From: Massospora cicadina
Lineage: Eukaryota > Entomophthoromycota > Entomophthoromycetes > Entomophthorales > Entomophthoraceae
NCBI GenBank assembly: GCA_022478985.1
Contig: JAKSZP010015899.1
Location: 110,153 to 174,152, forward strand
Reading direction: 5' to 3'
DNA length: 64,000 nt
Made by a program: the position numbers and the translations under genes. Positions 31,953 to 44,318 of this stretch are shown in pieces. The stretch's first letter is position 1. Every line of letters starts with the position of its first letter. Below the pieces are notes generated by a model. The model ran no database searches and had not been told where the DNA came from. It was given only the letters and a program-made list of their open reading frames with translations.

Positions 31953-34374
31953 CCGGACTATAGTCTCCTAAACCTGATAACGCAGGAGGAGCTTTAAAAC
32001 TCAGTCCGCGGTGCACCGCATAGGAACTGCCCAGGCCCTGATGGGATACCCTACAAATTTTATAAAAAATATTTTAGACAAATCGCTCTCTTCCTCTTAG
32101 CAACAATGAAACAGTGCCTGCTGGAGACACGCCTCCTGCCTGGAGGCCAGGACTCCTATGTCATAATTTTGTTAAAAAAGGCAACAAACTGGACCTGGCC
32201 AACTGACGCCAAATTGCACTCTCAAACACTGACACAAAACTACTTACAAAAATTCTACAACCAGATTAGGCACATTAGCCTCTAAAGCCCTATCACCAAT
32301 CAGTTTGTGTTCACACCAGGGCACTCCATCTGGTCCAATATACACTCCGTCGCTAATATATGCCGTTCCAAAGCAACTGGAGCCCTGGTATACCTTGACC
32401 AGGAAAGGCATATGACCACGTTAGCTGGCCATACTTGAAGGAATGCCTAAGCGCCTTAAATCTTCCACCCAGGGTCATTAGCTGGGCTATGCTCCTCACA
32501 GAATCCGCATCTATGGCTTTGTGTGGCCCTGGTTTCCTACTGACAAGATCAGACCACACAGAGGGCTCAAACAATGGGACCCCCTCAGCCCACTAAACTA
32601 CAACTTCAGCTTTATTCCACTCCTCCATATTGCCAACTCACGCCTCACAGGCATAACTGCGCAAGGCCAACCCCCAGTCAAGATACTAGCCTTTGCGGAT
32701 GACTGCATGACAGGTATAGCTAACAATAATGATGCCCAACAGCTGGAACGCACCCTATAGAGTACTCTATTGTGAGTAACACATCGCTCAACAAACGGAA
32801 AACAGAAATAATCCTCCTAGGCAAATACATCAATAACTGGGCCACAACACCCAAATCCCACAGCTCCCCACAACGGAAAAACCCACTCATCCTACGCTTT
32901 GCATCACCCCCCACAACTAACCCTGTCCGCCACCTTGTGATATGGCTGGAAACAGGGGGTATGCCAATGAAACAATTGAGAACAATCTACTAAAGTGGGT
33001 ATCCAACCGCATTGCCTCACTCAAGGGAAGATCCCCAGGTATAATGGAGAGAGTAGCAGTTACCAAATCACTCATCCTCCCAATGATGTGGTTCCCCGCT
33101 CATTCAATCCCCTTTTAACCCACCTTCTTAACCTCAGTCCATGCGCTTATAAGGCCCGGCTGTGGCCTGGATCCCGACCACCTGTAAGAGTGGAAACACT
33201 AATTAGACCACACTCCAGCAGAGGCATGGGCTTAATAGACTTCGAGGGTCATGCCAACTGCATTCTGGGAACCTGGATAGAGGAAGTGCTAACCCTGGAC
33301 CTCCCATAACAGCGCTTGTCCAGAACAGCGAGGGCCAACTTTGCGCAGGCGCTCAAATAACTAAAACACCAACCCATTCAACCTACTAACATACCTCGCT
33401 AACTGCCCCAATGCAGCGGGCCCACATGGAACCCCCCACACTTTAACGCCTCCTCAACACCATCCGGTGCATGGGATGGACCGTCGTTAACACTGGCGCT
33501 GTGCAGGGAAGGGGATGACCCAGAGCCCACTTCATAATAAGAAAATCAGAAGACCACCCCCACGAAAGACATACTCACTATGACCCCAACCATTGCTAGA
33601 ATCGACTACCTAGATGATTTGGACATCCCCTACAACCTAGCTACACAGAAGGCAATATGGAGGCTGACGCACCATCTACTCCTCCAGCCAAGATTAAGAA
33701 CCAACACCTGGCGTTGCCTAAGAAGCACCTATAGAATGGCGGACAGCTCCCATTCCCTCCATGCAACCTGTGCAGTATGTGGAGGGAGGGCTCCCCTACA
33801 CCACCGCCTAGAAACTTGCTTCTGATCCAGAGCATATGGTAGGAAGTCGCTCCCCTGCTTAAGATCCAAGACGACCAGGAATTATATATCTCTAGGAGCC
33901 TCCTCATGCTCCAGCTCAAGTCCCCAATTCCACCTTCCCTCCACTCCCTTATGATAACCCTTGTAATGTGGACAATCTACACCATTGTTTTGGATGCGTT
34001 CAAGGGTACTGTACCAACCATCCGTGGGGTAATCAGTTGGTTCCACGTCCACTTACTGGAACACTTACAAGCCTGGCTTTATGGATACATGAAGCCAAGG
34101 CAGCAAAGGCTCATAGAGTCACGGTTCCCACTCTGGTTACTCCAAATGGACCCCTTCCTCCACACCTGCTCCATAACAGGGGAAACCACCTCAGAGTAGC
34201 ACACCATCCCCACATACCTGGCGGTACCAGCTGGCAACAGGGGTAACCCATATACCCATGGGTGCCCAATCCTTTTCTAATCCACGCTATTCTTCTCTCC
34301 CCCTTTTCCTACACACTCATTGGTACTGCCCATCCCCTGGTCGGCTTGCCTCAGTTGATAATAAATAAAAAAAT
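31953..34374 (+). mobile_element. LINE-3, divergent 5'-truncated copy (2422 bp)
   Basis: Flanked by GCCACTATGAA (31942-31952) and GCCACTACGAA (34375-34385). It begins within RT, just before the PGPDGIPY-like block, and ends CCATCCCCTGGTCGGCTTGCCTC then AATAAATAAAA. This tail is closer to the HA half-LINEs than those of LINE-1, LINE-2 and LINE-4 are. Confidence 0.85.
31990..34198 (+). pseudogene. LINE-3 ORF2 remnant (RT, C-terminal CCHC)
   Basis: Plus-strand pieces hold FYKKYF, LLATMKQCLLETRLLPGG, a damaged SIWSNIHSVANIC block, ILAFADDCMTGIANNN (active-site box FADD intact, about 32683-32730), HLVIWLETGG, and a finger CAVCGGRAPLHHRLETC near 33770-33822 (Cx2Cx7Hx4C). A 97-aa frame at 33906-34199 forms the C-terminus. 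Many codon differences from the other copies show a separate subfamily. Confidence 0.83.
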
Positions 34375-34385
34375 GCCACTACGAA

Positions 34386-35949
34386 TATTAACTATTTATA
34401 TCACAATATGCCATTTATCAGTTCCTAAAGTTTCCGTCCTAAAGCATCTTTTATTTATCTTATTGCAAAAGAATTCCTTTCCTAATTAGCACAATGTTTT
34501 ACCTCACTTAGGCGGCTGAAGCATATTTGATATACAATATGAGTTTAGCTATAAATTGTAGAAAAATACCTTGAGCATGTTCCCTCTGTGGTAATAGTGC
34601 CAATGTATCACACTACTTTTTATGATTTTTAGAGCATATAGAAGATATTAATATGCATGAGGTGAACCCTACAGTGAGGTTTTTGCACTTATCATTTATT
34701 GAAATATTCTGGTTTTTTGTGCTTTCTGCTACTCTCTCCTCCCCCATGGTAAAATCAGAGCTTAATTCTGATATATACAGGTGGCTCTGAAGATTTTATT
34801 TATCAGAACCTGGTTAATTATCTTGAGTTATAATACCACCTCATTTGGATAATTACCTTGAGTTATACTACTTACCTCATGGTATACTTATAGTTGGTGC
34901 CTCACAAGTTAATCTAGAAAGTTAAAATTTAAGGGTTTTGTTGAGTTTCATGTTGGTAAGTATAAACAGGATGACAACTTCATGACATTAAACTTCTGTA
35001 CCCAATTATCTTTGGTGTAGAGTGGTGGCGGAAGTCTAACATCAAGACCAATGTGAAGGCTTTTGTTCTGGACTTCGCTTTGAAATGTTGTGAAATATAG
35101 TAGTCCTCTTGTCTGAAGACACTCCAAAGGACTTGCCCGATGGCCAGATATGCAGAACTTCATCTTTGCACCTCTACTGAAGCACACATCAAATGTTCCT
35201 TTGCCTTCCTGTTTTGAGAGTTTATCATCATCTTTTGATGAATCAAGCAAAGATACACTAACAAAACAGATAAGCTTATTGCGATTTCAAGCTTACAGTG
35301 GACTTGGTTTCCAATTTCTCTCCCATCTACCCTTTAACTTTGAGAAAAAAACCAGCGTTGAATGTTTAGGTTACATAACAACTTAAAGCAACTATTTCTA
35401 TTGTACCTCTCCAGTATGATTACTACTCCTGTTTATGAAAAATTGGATGTTACTTTGTACCACTGTGTGTATAATGATACCCAAAAATTTCAGTATACTT
35501 GATCTGCATCCCATTTGTATGGAGGCTTAAATAGCATGAATTACAGAATGCTAAAGTCACTATAAATTGGCTGTTTAATCACCCTCGGCAAAAAGCACAT
35601 TAGAAATAGACAGGAATGGCTTACTGCTTTCTGACTAGTGAGGTAAATTTCTGATTCTGGGTCATGCTATTTTGCACTTATAATATACATGAAATTTTAT
35701 GACATCATACTAAAGCTATGTTAAATGAGCAATTATGTGCATACACGTGCTGTGGTGTATATAGATGACACGCTAGTTTTATCCCTGGATCAAGCTTCCC
35801 ATAAGACCATTAGTGGCAAGTGAAGGAACATCTGAGAGCATCTAATGTAATGTCAAAAATAAGTAAGTGCAGCTTCTCTAAGACTTCAGTCATTTTATTG
35901 AGAAAAGCCATGTTTAAAAAGTCTTATGACTAACCATTTAAGGATAATG
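34386..35949 (+). pseudogene. Gypsy H pol, 5' part (RT)
   Basis: Decayed plus-strand pol. The clear part is AVVYIDDTLVLSLDQASH at about 35748-35800, an LTR-retrotransposon RT active-site box with the YIDD intact. The preceding 1.3 kb is frame-broken and only weakly RT-like. The element is interrupted by Gypsy G and resumes at 51234. Confidence 0.6.
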
Positions 35950-36271
35950 ACATTGTGTTTGGACTTCTTTAACCTTACTAAAAAACTTGAGAACCTTTTT
36001 GGGGAATTTGTCATGGAGCCTGCTGAAAAGAATAAGACTACCCTTGAATTCTTGGTTTTTTGACCCTCAAAATAACAACTATAATATCCTTGGTAAAGAA
36101 ATCCATTTACTTTTAAAAATTTTGGAGAGAAAGAGTGCCACTATGGGCAAGTTATTTTATAAAGTGGAAACCCTAGCTAATAATGCTACTTCAATTGTCT
36201 TGATTAAAGGCAAACCAGAAATTTTTTGATTTTTTTTATAAAAAAATAAGTTAAAAAAAGGAAGCGAAAGG

Positions 36272-38159
36272 AATCTCTTTCCACTTGGCGTAACTTTCCA
36301 AGCAAATTATATGGAAAAAAAGTAAATCTCAATCGCTCACCATAGTTTCAGTCTGATGCCCTTGAATTCCCCACCATTTTCCATCTGAAAGGAAAACGCA
36401 CTCATACTGGCTCGCCCAGTCATACCAAACCCCTGATATGATTCATTCCTCCCATGGATCTCAACACCCACCTCACTTGTACCCAAGCGGTGCCCCATTG
36501 CCCCCTGGTGTCCCCCAGAGCAACATACATTTCAGCTTTGGGGTCAACTATAGAAAAATTTTCCCTTATCATGACCAAGCCATTATTGAAATGCTCAGGT
36601 GGTGATGACTCCTAACAATATTATTGACTTCCGCCCCTATAAGGGGTATTTTTATCTCAGATTCACCTGTTAAGCCAATGCCACTCACTGCGGCAACTGT
36701 GCCCTGGTTTTCCAGGGTACCCCTCTCCCACAATTCAGACCCAGCTCCCAGTACATACCACTATGGTGGTTCAGTTCGCTGGTTTGCCCACCCACCTCCT
36801 CCCTGAGGTGCTCTACCAGGAGCTGATGGAAGGTTTGGCAGCCTATGGCTCCAACCCCATCTTGCAATTTGTGGTCCCAAATGGGGCCACACGCCTCGCT
36901 GGGCCTCAGGCGTATGCCACAATCAGCCCTGATTAAAATAAAATATCCTTGTCAATTCCCCCTCACACCGTTATCCCCTCTACCCCTGACCATCCATTCT
37001 GGGCCTGCATCAAGGGCGGATGGACGATCTGATCATCTTGTTTTGAGTTGGACCACTTGAAACACAAGTGCCCATCCCTAGCTGCTTCCAACAGCTCTTA
37101 TTTTGTCCTCTGGCTTCCAATCCGCTGCCCACCCCATGCCAGCTTCAGTATGGGGTACAATTCTACCTCCCCCTCCCCCTCATCCAAAGCCTGTTTCTGC
37201 AGCTGCGCCAATAGCCACCAATCAGCTTCCTCCTCGCCCAAGTGCCATAAATGCTCCATCCAATCAAGCACAGGATTGGACCCCAGTTCAATCCCATGCA
37301 TCCTCCAATGAACCAACCAAACCTCAGGAATATGCCAATTCCCCAATTCAATTCAACCAAAATCCTTGAGATCTATTGGCTGAAATTGATGAGTCTGGGA
37401 ATATAATTGAAGACTGCAATATCCAAATTGATCAGTTTGTGTTTATCAATAACAATGGTGAGCTACCTCATCATTTATATGTCTCCCAGCAAAATGCTGA
37501 AACGTTCTGCAATGACCACCAGCTGGCAGTCAAAGCAATGGCTAAGCAAGATTGGCGTCCTCTCTGCAAAGCTGACACCAAATTAGTGGCAATGCTTTCA
37601 GGAGGAATCCTACATCCATTATTCTCTTATCCACCAATAAGCTTCAAAAAAATATGCTGATCAAATCTCACAAAGCTGCCAACAACGCCATTCAGCATGT
37701 GGCAGTGGTAGCGCAGAATACAAAATCAAAAGATTACCCGCATCAATATCGCCACATATGTAAAGCTACCCAATGTACCCACAAAAGCTGAAGCAGCTTT
37801 GGCCATATACTTTGGAACTCTTATATACAACAGCTGTTTTCCTGCCACCCCAATATTCAGAAATTTATCTCCACATCCCACTGATGCCTTGATGCACCTG
37901 CTCTCCGCCATAGCCTGTGCCCTGCTTTGGGGTGAAATAGAGGCTGAGGATGAGCCCCATTATCCCCCTCCCCTTCTGCTATGATGGGATAAGCGGTTCC
38001 CACTGTCCCACTTGGTTGGCTGTGTTTGTGTTTTGTGTGTCATCCGCTCATTTTGGGTAGTTCATTCATTTTATTCTGTGAGGATTTATTTGTTAAGATT
38101 TTGAGTTTTGGTATTATCTATCCCCTGGTCAGATAACCTCGGTTAAATAATAAAATAAT
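36272..38159 (+). mobile_element. Half-LINE HA2 (1888 bp)
   Basis: Flanked by GAAGCGAAAGG (36261-36271) and GAAGCAAAAGG (38160-38170). The 5' end carries a short stem CTTGG...CCAAG at about 36284-36303. The 3' end has the HA tail CTATCCCCTGGTCAGATAACCTC then an A-rich end with AATAAA. The other Gypsy G LTR lacks this insertion at the matching place and acts as an unoccupied-site reference. Confidence 0.85.
36355..37984 (+). pseudogene. ORF1-like protein of HA2
   Basis: The likely start is the ATG at 36355, matching the MSL..PP start of HA1 and HA3. Order: a damaged RRM-like segment near 36540-36660 (FGVNYRKIFPYHDQAIIEM; SAPIRGIF); a second segment near 36775-36900 (GLPTHLLPEVLYQELMEGLA; FVVPNGATRLAGP); a degenerate knuckle near 37030-37070 in which the first Cys codon is a stop (stop-SSCFELDHLKHKC); a Pro-rich linker; a clean 94-aa frame (37376-37660) with EIDESGNIIEDCNIQID; and a C-terminal segment HPTDALMHLLSAIACALLWG. 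The stop is at 37982-37984. Confidence 0.72.
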
Positions 38160-39099
38160 GAAGCAAAAGGGTGGTTAGCTTCAGATGAATCCATGCTTCA
38201 ACTCTAGTGCAGGTTTTTTTTAACACATCTTTGAAACCTGTAATGGTTATAAAAAAATCTTGGTGTGGTATATTGACCAAGGTTGGCCCACCTCAATTAA
38301 TTAAATAAAAAAGCGACAGAAGAATCTGTTGGATACTGCTGTCTTATAAACTTAATCAGGAATAAAGATGGCGTGCTTTATGTCTCACCTATACTTAATA
38401 CAGAGATTTAAGGATTAACACTTTAAGATTATCAAAATTTAGTTCTGATTTGCAAGCAATCACTCCAACTTTTGTTCATAAAAGCACATATCGAATTCCC
38501 TACTAATTACTTTGAAGCCTAATCATGACTTGGCAGGTAATGAGTCATTTTATAGGACTAGTGGGGCATGCCCACGGGAAGGGTTAGTATGGCCAATTCC
38601 AATTATTATCATTTTGAATTCACGATGCCCATTCCTTTTTGGGATGGGATTGCTGTATTATTGCATAATCCAGAAGGGTGAGAAATGGATATCAAGCCCA
38701 AAATTAGCATCAATTAATTTATTTTCATTCAAAAGCTACAACCATCAAAGAGACTTAAAGCTTCATCTAGTGAAAACCGGAATTTGATAGGGAAGCAGCT
38801 TGCCTTCCAGCGGTGACCTCTGGCTTCCAGAACCTCCTTGCACAGCCCCTGAATCCTTCCCATCAAATAGTTGGTGGTAGGAAGGATTGGTGAAGGAGAA
38901 ACATTCAAGTGTAGGCTGGGACACACCACTCATACACTATATAGTCTAAATTATCCCTTGTTGATGTGGGCGGCAGCTGCCTTCTTAGTCACCTTCTTGG
39001 TTATGTGCGGAAACTACTTCCTTTTTAGGAATAGGGGTTGCTCCCCAGGACTTACATTAACCTTTCCTCTTATAACAAATAATGCTCCTCAGCCAAGGG

Positions 39100-40310
39100 A
39101 CATAGGTGAACGCATAAGTTTTTGCACCTTGGGCAGCTTGATGGACGATATGGCTGTGATTTTGTGGGGAGTAAGAGTAGCTGTGAGGTGGGATTCATGA
39201 AATGCTACCACCAGATCCTTGCAATTGGCGCAATTACTAGCACTTACACTGCTACCTTTGTATAATGGAACTCCTTACACGCAACCAGGGTATTTTTAGC
39301 GAAAAGTATTTCTGAGAATCCATGATTGCTTCCACATTAGCCTCATGGGAGTCTTCTCACAAAATATGACCTCTGGCATGGAAATCTGTGAGCCCTAAAA
39401 CAAGGACAGCTGAGACGCATAGAAAACTTTGTGCTGCTTCTAATAGGAGGGGAGCGTTAGGAGGAAGGTCCATTGCCAAAATGGTTCTCCACCACGTGGA
39501 TCCCAAGAGCTTAATTACAAATTTTTTGTAGTGGCTTTCATCCACAAGTGGAACTATCCAACATGACCTAAAACCCAACTAAACTCATGGGCAGGAACCC
39601 ACAAGCAACTGTGAATTTCAAGTAGTTGGTGATGGCTTAGTTAAGTTCTTGTGGGCTATATTACTGGTATCCCTTATTTTCAACAAGCAATATCCGCTTC
39701 AGGCAACTATCATTAAACGTGAGGGCCAATTTGAAAGGATTTATATCTTAAGTAGCTACATAGAGGGAGAAGCCAGTGTAAGAGTGCATCGCATTGTTAT
39801 AAGAAAACTGTGCCAAGGGGAGATCAGCTAACCAAGTGTCCTGAGTAACAGAGGCGTAGCATTGAAAAACTTCTTCAGGATTTGGTTAACCCTTTGCGTC
39901 TGCCTTTCAGACTACAGGCGATAGGTAGTAGAGCGACAGAGCTTGATATTAAGGATGGCTAACAATATAATCCAAAAATGGGCTATAAACTAAGGACCCC
40001 AATAGCTCACCACTTCCTAAAGTAAGCTGGAAATACAAAACAAGTTTAACAAAAACCTAGCCATCTCTTTCAAGGAAATGGCTAAAATTGCACGGTATGT
40101 TTAATTAAAGCTTGGTAAATCAATCTACCGCAACCATGATTGCATCAAACTCATTGGAACTAGGGAGCTATACAATAAAGTCAATCAATATGGAAGTCCA
40201 AGGTTCTACCACCTTTTGTATTGGGTGTATCAGATCATTCTTATCCGACTTATCTGACTTTGTATGGGCACAGACGACGCAGTTGCTATCCAGGTAGGGT
40301 ATTCTTAGAG
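39100..40310 (-). pseudogene. Gypsy G integrase with chromodomain-like C-terminus
   Basis: On the minus strand: zinc-ligand Cys pair CVVCAHTKSDKSDKND (near 40260-40285), PWTSILIDFIV with the first catalytic Asp, DAIMVAVDRFTKL, later DTWLADLPLAQFSYNN and MHSYTGFS. The GPY-like end is at 39357-39578 (VIKLLGSTWW; MDLPPNAPLLLEAAQSFLCV). After this, around 39190-39290, SSVSASNCANCKDLVVAFHE then SHL resembles the end of a chromodomain (SWEPxxNLxxxxELVxxFHxxHP). This places G among chromoviruses, which target chromatin marks. Frameshifts are frequent. The chromodomain call is tentative. Confidence 0.72.
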
Positions 40311-40929
40311 ATACCCGTCTAATTAGTTATTGTTTCATAAGATAAAGACATTTGTTGTTTATCATGCAACTGATCACTGGAGGGTTATGATGTTCTCTAA
40401 TTACCTCATAAGAAGCAGAGGAGATACCAAAACTCTTTCCCTGAACAGAATCTTCCCATACTTCAGTGTAAAATGGATTTTCTTATGAGGCAGATGCGCT
40501 AATTGATAAATAATTCCCATCCCCTCACAGCAAGATGTTTGTTCAGCCAAAATATGGAGAACTAGGATACATCTTGAGCTAGTTACAACCAACACTAAGA
40601 GAGTTTATTGGCTAGAATATGATAAGGGGGAATAACCATGGCTTTTATTGGGATTTCTCCTCTGTGAGTCTTAGGTATAGATTGCAACTCAGTATATCTG
40701 GAAGAACATTCAGAAAGCCATTGACAACCTTGCATTTGCAATTAAAGCTGCAGAGGTCAAGATAGGTCTGGGCCTGATAATGTGATAATTTTCTACAGTT
40801 ACTTAAATACATGATGGCTTGTGTAATACATTCTTAAAACCACTTTGCGTTATGTTTTTGTAGAAGATACCACCAATGTGTTGGCAAACCATGGCATTAA
40901 AGCAACTCGTTATCATAGATTGACCTTGA

Positions 40930-41700
40930 TTATTCGAAAGAAGAGAACTTGCAAATGATATGTGACAGGGTGCTCTATACCATCATGTTTCTGGAGTAAC
41001 ACAGCTTCCACAGCAGCTGCAAACGCATCACATGCTACAACAAAGGTCTAAAGTATCATCATGCCTGATAACAGGCGAGGAATGATAACTTTTGCTGGCT
41101 TCTATTGCTTATTGACAAGCATCCGTCCATTTAGAGGGCATATCTTTCCCCATCAGGGGGTGTTGAGAATGCCGCAAACTGTGATAGTTCAGGAGACAAT
41201 ATTTTGGCAAAGATGACTCATCCCAAGATGCTGAGAAGTTTAGTTTTGAGTGGTGGGAGTGGGCCATGAAAGAATAGCGTCAATTTTGCAAGGAGTTATT
41301 GCATACACTTCTTTAAAACTGAGTTATTCAGGAAAGTAACTTCCTCCTAGAAAAATCACCTTTATAACAAAAACATACAAATCTGATTTCTGAGGAACAG
41401 CAAGAACATCCTTTAGATTCTTTACATGGTGATCATGATTGGCTGAATGCACCATGATGTCATCAATATAGGTCATTATGAAGATAAAGCGAAAATCACC
41501 CAAAACGTCATCAAATGTATGCTGAAAAGTCGCAGGTGCATTAAGGCAAAAGGACAAGAAAAATGAACTGTATTATATCCCTCTTAATTCTTATCAGAAT
41601 AAGATAATCATAGCCTTTCAGCTACAATTATTTGGTTAAATGCGTTTATCAGATCAAGTTTAGAAAAGTACATAAATTTTTTGCTTTATCTTGACTTATT
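40930..41700 (-). pseudogene. Gypsy G RT and RNase H
   Basis: The RT palm reads YFSKLDLINAFNQIIVAE (near 41620-41680), then at 41324-41557 MSFCLNAPATFQHTFDDVLG followed by FIMTYIDDIMVHSAN and LYVFVIKVIFLG. The YIDD catalytic box is intact. RNase H follows near 40965-41050 with VVACDAFAAAVEAVLLQ and GIEHPV; the TDAS motif has become CDAF. The layout and the HV-LYV-K-FLG signature are of Ty3/Gypsy type. Confidence 0.85.
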
Positions 41701-41859
41701 CTCTATTTCAGGGCAAAGAATAAATGTCATGCATAGTGATGTTGTTTAATTGGCTTAATCCACACAGGGAGCAAGGTTCCATAAGCCTTATGTAAGAAGA
41801 CTATAAGAGAAGCAATGATAGAGGATTTCCAGGATATCTTTCCTTTTGGATCATGTCTT

Positions 41860-42423
41860 CTAACCAAACCTCCAGGTCTTTATCTTATTTCTCAGTATGT
41901 AAATACAACGGAAAGTTGATATTAATTCACCATTTACTAAAAAAGCCAGACAATGTTCAGAGTAAGTCTTGAGACAATTGGCTTTTTCATATTGAAATGT
42001 CTTTATAAGGCAACAAGCCAGAAGAAAAGTCAGGTAGTAGATCAATGAGGGAGGAGTTGCAGTGATGGACTCCAAAGCTCTCTCTGGAAGGAACATATCA
42101 ATGAGAGGAAACTCACCACATAGGCGGGTGTTCTCAGGGAAAAGAAGTTGGACTCCATAATGTAATCCACATGTTGACAGTGCCACCAACCTACCCCAAG
42201 GATGACTGGAAACAGTAAGTCTGGCACCATAAAATGGGCGCAAAAGCAAAATTTGTGCACAGAAATTTGGGACAGCACGTCTCACTTTGTAACAAGTCAT
42301 AGGTTTAAAGAAGCGCCAAATTCAAATGACCTATTATAAGTTCCAGATCTTAAGCGACTTTTAGGCTCAGGCAAATTCCAGCCGTCCTTTTATCCAAGAG
42401 GGCATCAATAGATACCTTATAAG
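41860..42423 (-). pseudogene. Gypsy G protease C-terminus and RT start
   Basis: The minus-strand frame at 42042-42278 reads MVPDLLFPVILGVGWWHC followed by DYIMESNFFSL. It matches the chromovirus protease end VVPDLxYDVILGMPWLxxHxPxIDW. No dUTPase-like sequence lies between this and RT, unlike in Gypsy B and F. The protease front lies beyond the inserted HA1. Confidence 0.65.
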
Positions 42424-42552
42424 AATCCAAGTGAATTTCTATTTCGATTTATTTGAGGTACGCCGACCAGGGGATGGACAGTACCAAACACAACACTCAA
42501 AATGACAAAGCAAAACTACTAACCAGGTGGGAAGCAGAAACTGCTAACCAAC

Positions 42553-44241
42553 CATGGCAGAGGGTGAGGAGGGGTTGGGGGGTTGGTTTTCAGAAAGACC
42601 CACCTCGATCAAGGGATGTTGGTTACAGTACCAGATCAGAGCAGAGAGCCAGGGCGTTGGGGCATCTGCATAGTGGGGGTTGAGGTCAGCATAGTAGGAG
42701 TTTTCCTCTTCCGCATCAAGATAATGATGGGAAAGTGTTTCAACAAAAGCTGCGAGGAGAACTTCAGCTTCTTTGCGGGCTTCAGGAATTTGGGTGTAAA
42801 GGGAGATACTGTGGCGGGTGATTTTGGCTGAGGGTTGAATGAGGCAATTGTTGCGACATTCATAACAGCAACTTCAGCATCATCAAATAGTTTAGAGATG
42901 TCACTGCAGGGAGATTCAGGGAAGTCGGGGGAAGAAGAGGGTGGGCAGGCCAAGCTGGAGCTGAGCCACTGGCTGGGCCACCATGGTGCATAGTTTTGGG
43001 CAATGAGGAGAGGCCACCGCAGCTAAGGCGAGCTGGTGATCATTTTGGAAGGGGCTGTATTGGGCAGAGGAGCGAAATCCCGAGGAGTAAGGGTTTCATC
43101 AAAGTCAGGAAGGAAAATTCTGCCTGACCATAATCGCCTTAGCAGAGAGGTTGACCTGTATGCTTACTAATGAGGACATTACCTGATTCGTCAGTTTCAG
43201 CCAATAGATCCCATGGATTTTGGTTCACTGGAATAGTGGCGTTCGAATTTGGGTGGGTGGGATTGGGCGAATGGGCAGCTGCTTGGGTGCCAATGGTGGT
43301 CCAAGCATTGCTCTGATTGGCTGGGGTAGATTTAGGTGGGAGAGTGAGGCTGGAGGTTTTGGGGGGGCTGATTTTCCATGTGGGCCCACTGAATGAGATT
43401 GGAGGGTCGGAGGGGCAGCAAAGCGCCCCATACTGAACCTCCAGAAGGAGGCTCAGAAGCCGCAGCAGCGGACTTGGTCTGAGGGCACGCTCTTTTTGCA
43501 TGGTTGAGGCCAAAGCAGAGGGAACAAATCTGCCTACCATTATTGACCTGAGCCCAAAAGAAATGATCAGGCGCTGCAGCCACACTAGCGCGGGATGGGA
43601 TTTGTTGGGCTATGATAGGGTGGTGTGGTATGATGGTGGCTGTTGCCCAAGGAGCAGCAAGGCGCTCTGCACCAGATGGAATGGCAAAGATGAGGTTGGG
43701 CTGAGTGCCATAAGCCATGAGCCCCGCGACCAACTGGTTATACAAAACCTGGGGTGGAAGGTGGGATGGGAGATTTGCAAAGGATACCACTAGCGTGGTG
43801 TCTGAAGGGAGGCGAGTACGGGTTGTGAGAATGGGTTTTTTTTATAAATTAGAGGTTTTTGTGCTGCCGCTTCAGCATCCTCCTCAGATTGGAACCCAAC
43901 GTCAAAGTAGCCCTTAAAAGGGCGGAAGTCTATAAAGCCAGCTGGCGCAAAGGCCGCAGTGGCTAGCTCAATAGTTGCCTTATCAGCATGTGAGAACAAA
44001 CGCCCATAGTCCACTCTGAGGCAATAGCGAATGGCAGAGCGAGGGAGGGCGAGAGGATGGGGTTGAGAAGGGTGGACGCGCGCCAGGTGGAGCGCTAAGT
44101 CCTGTGGGGGGACAAAACGGTTGGAAACAGTGGGTGGGCTGTTTGAGCCTGTCCAAATGCGCTTGCCCGCAGGGCAGAAAACGCTAGGTGGGGTGCACTG
44201 CTACCCCACACTGGGGTGGCAGGCGGCGGAGCCAAGGACAT
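42553..44241 (-). pseudogene. ORF1-like RNA-binding protein of HA1
   Basis: The start is the ATG at 44239-44241 (MSLAPPPATPVWGSS), shared with HA3. The first RRM-like domain is at 43790-44014: DYGRLFSHADKATIELAT, then GFIDFRPFKGYFDVGFQSEE with an RNP1-like strand. A second is at 43640-43790: VSFANLPSHLPPQVLYNQL and FAIPSGAERLAAP. A perfect knuckle CSLCFGLNHAKRAC follows at 43485-43526 (Cx2Cx4Hx4C). Then come a Pro/Gln-rich linker with NPWDLLAETDESGNVL and a C-terminal segment with HYADAPTPWLSALI. Full length would be about 560 aa, cut by a few frameshifts. The role is inferred from LINE ORF1: binding the element RNA. Confidence 0.75.
43485..43526 (-). other. CCHC zinc knuckle of HA1
   Basis: CSLCFGLNHAKRAC fits Cx2Cx4Hx4C exactly. 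The same spot reads CPMCFELDHSKRKC in HB1 and CTHCDAFGHKAHAC in LINE-4 ORF1. Confidence 0.9.
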
Positions 44242-44296
44242 CAAAGAATAGGTTTGGGCAGACGTCTGTGGATAAATAAAACTTTAAATTTAAAAT

Positions 44297-44318
44297 CGCT
44301 CAAAAGTGACTTTGAGCG
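44297..44318 (-). other. 5'-terminal hairpin of HA1
   Basis: An 8-bp perfect stem CGCTCAAA/TTTGAGCG with a 6-base loop, 14 bases from the 5' end of the element. A stem is found near the 5' end of HA2, HB1 and LINE-4 as well, with different bases. Confidence 0.65.

Larger units (their letters stand above)
35955..39056 (-). repeat. 3' LTR of Gypsy G, interrupted by HA2
   Basis: On the minus strand it starts TGTAAGTCCTGGGGAGC after a purine-rich AGAGGAAAGGTTAA (39057-39070). It is homologous in blocks to 44821-51228, for example 38820-39050 with 50980-51225, and 36000-36200 with 44900-45080. Excluding HA2 and its TSD it is about 1.2 kb. Confidence 0.78.
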
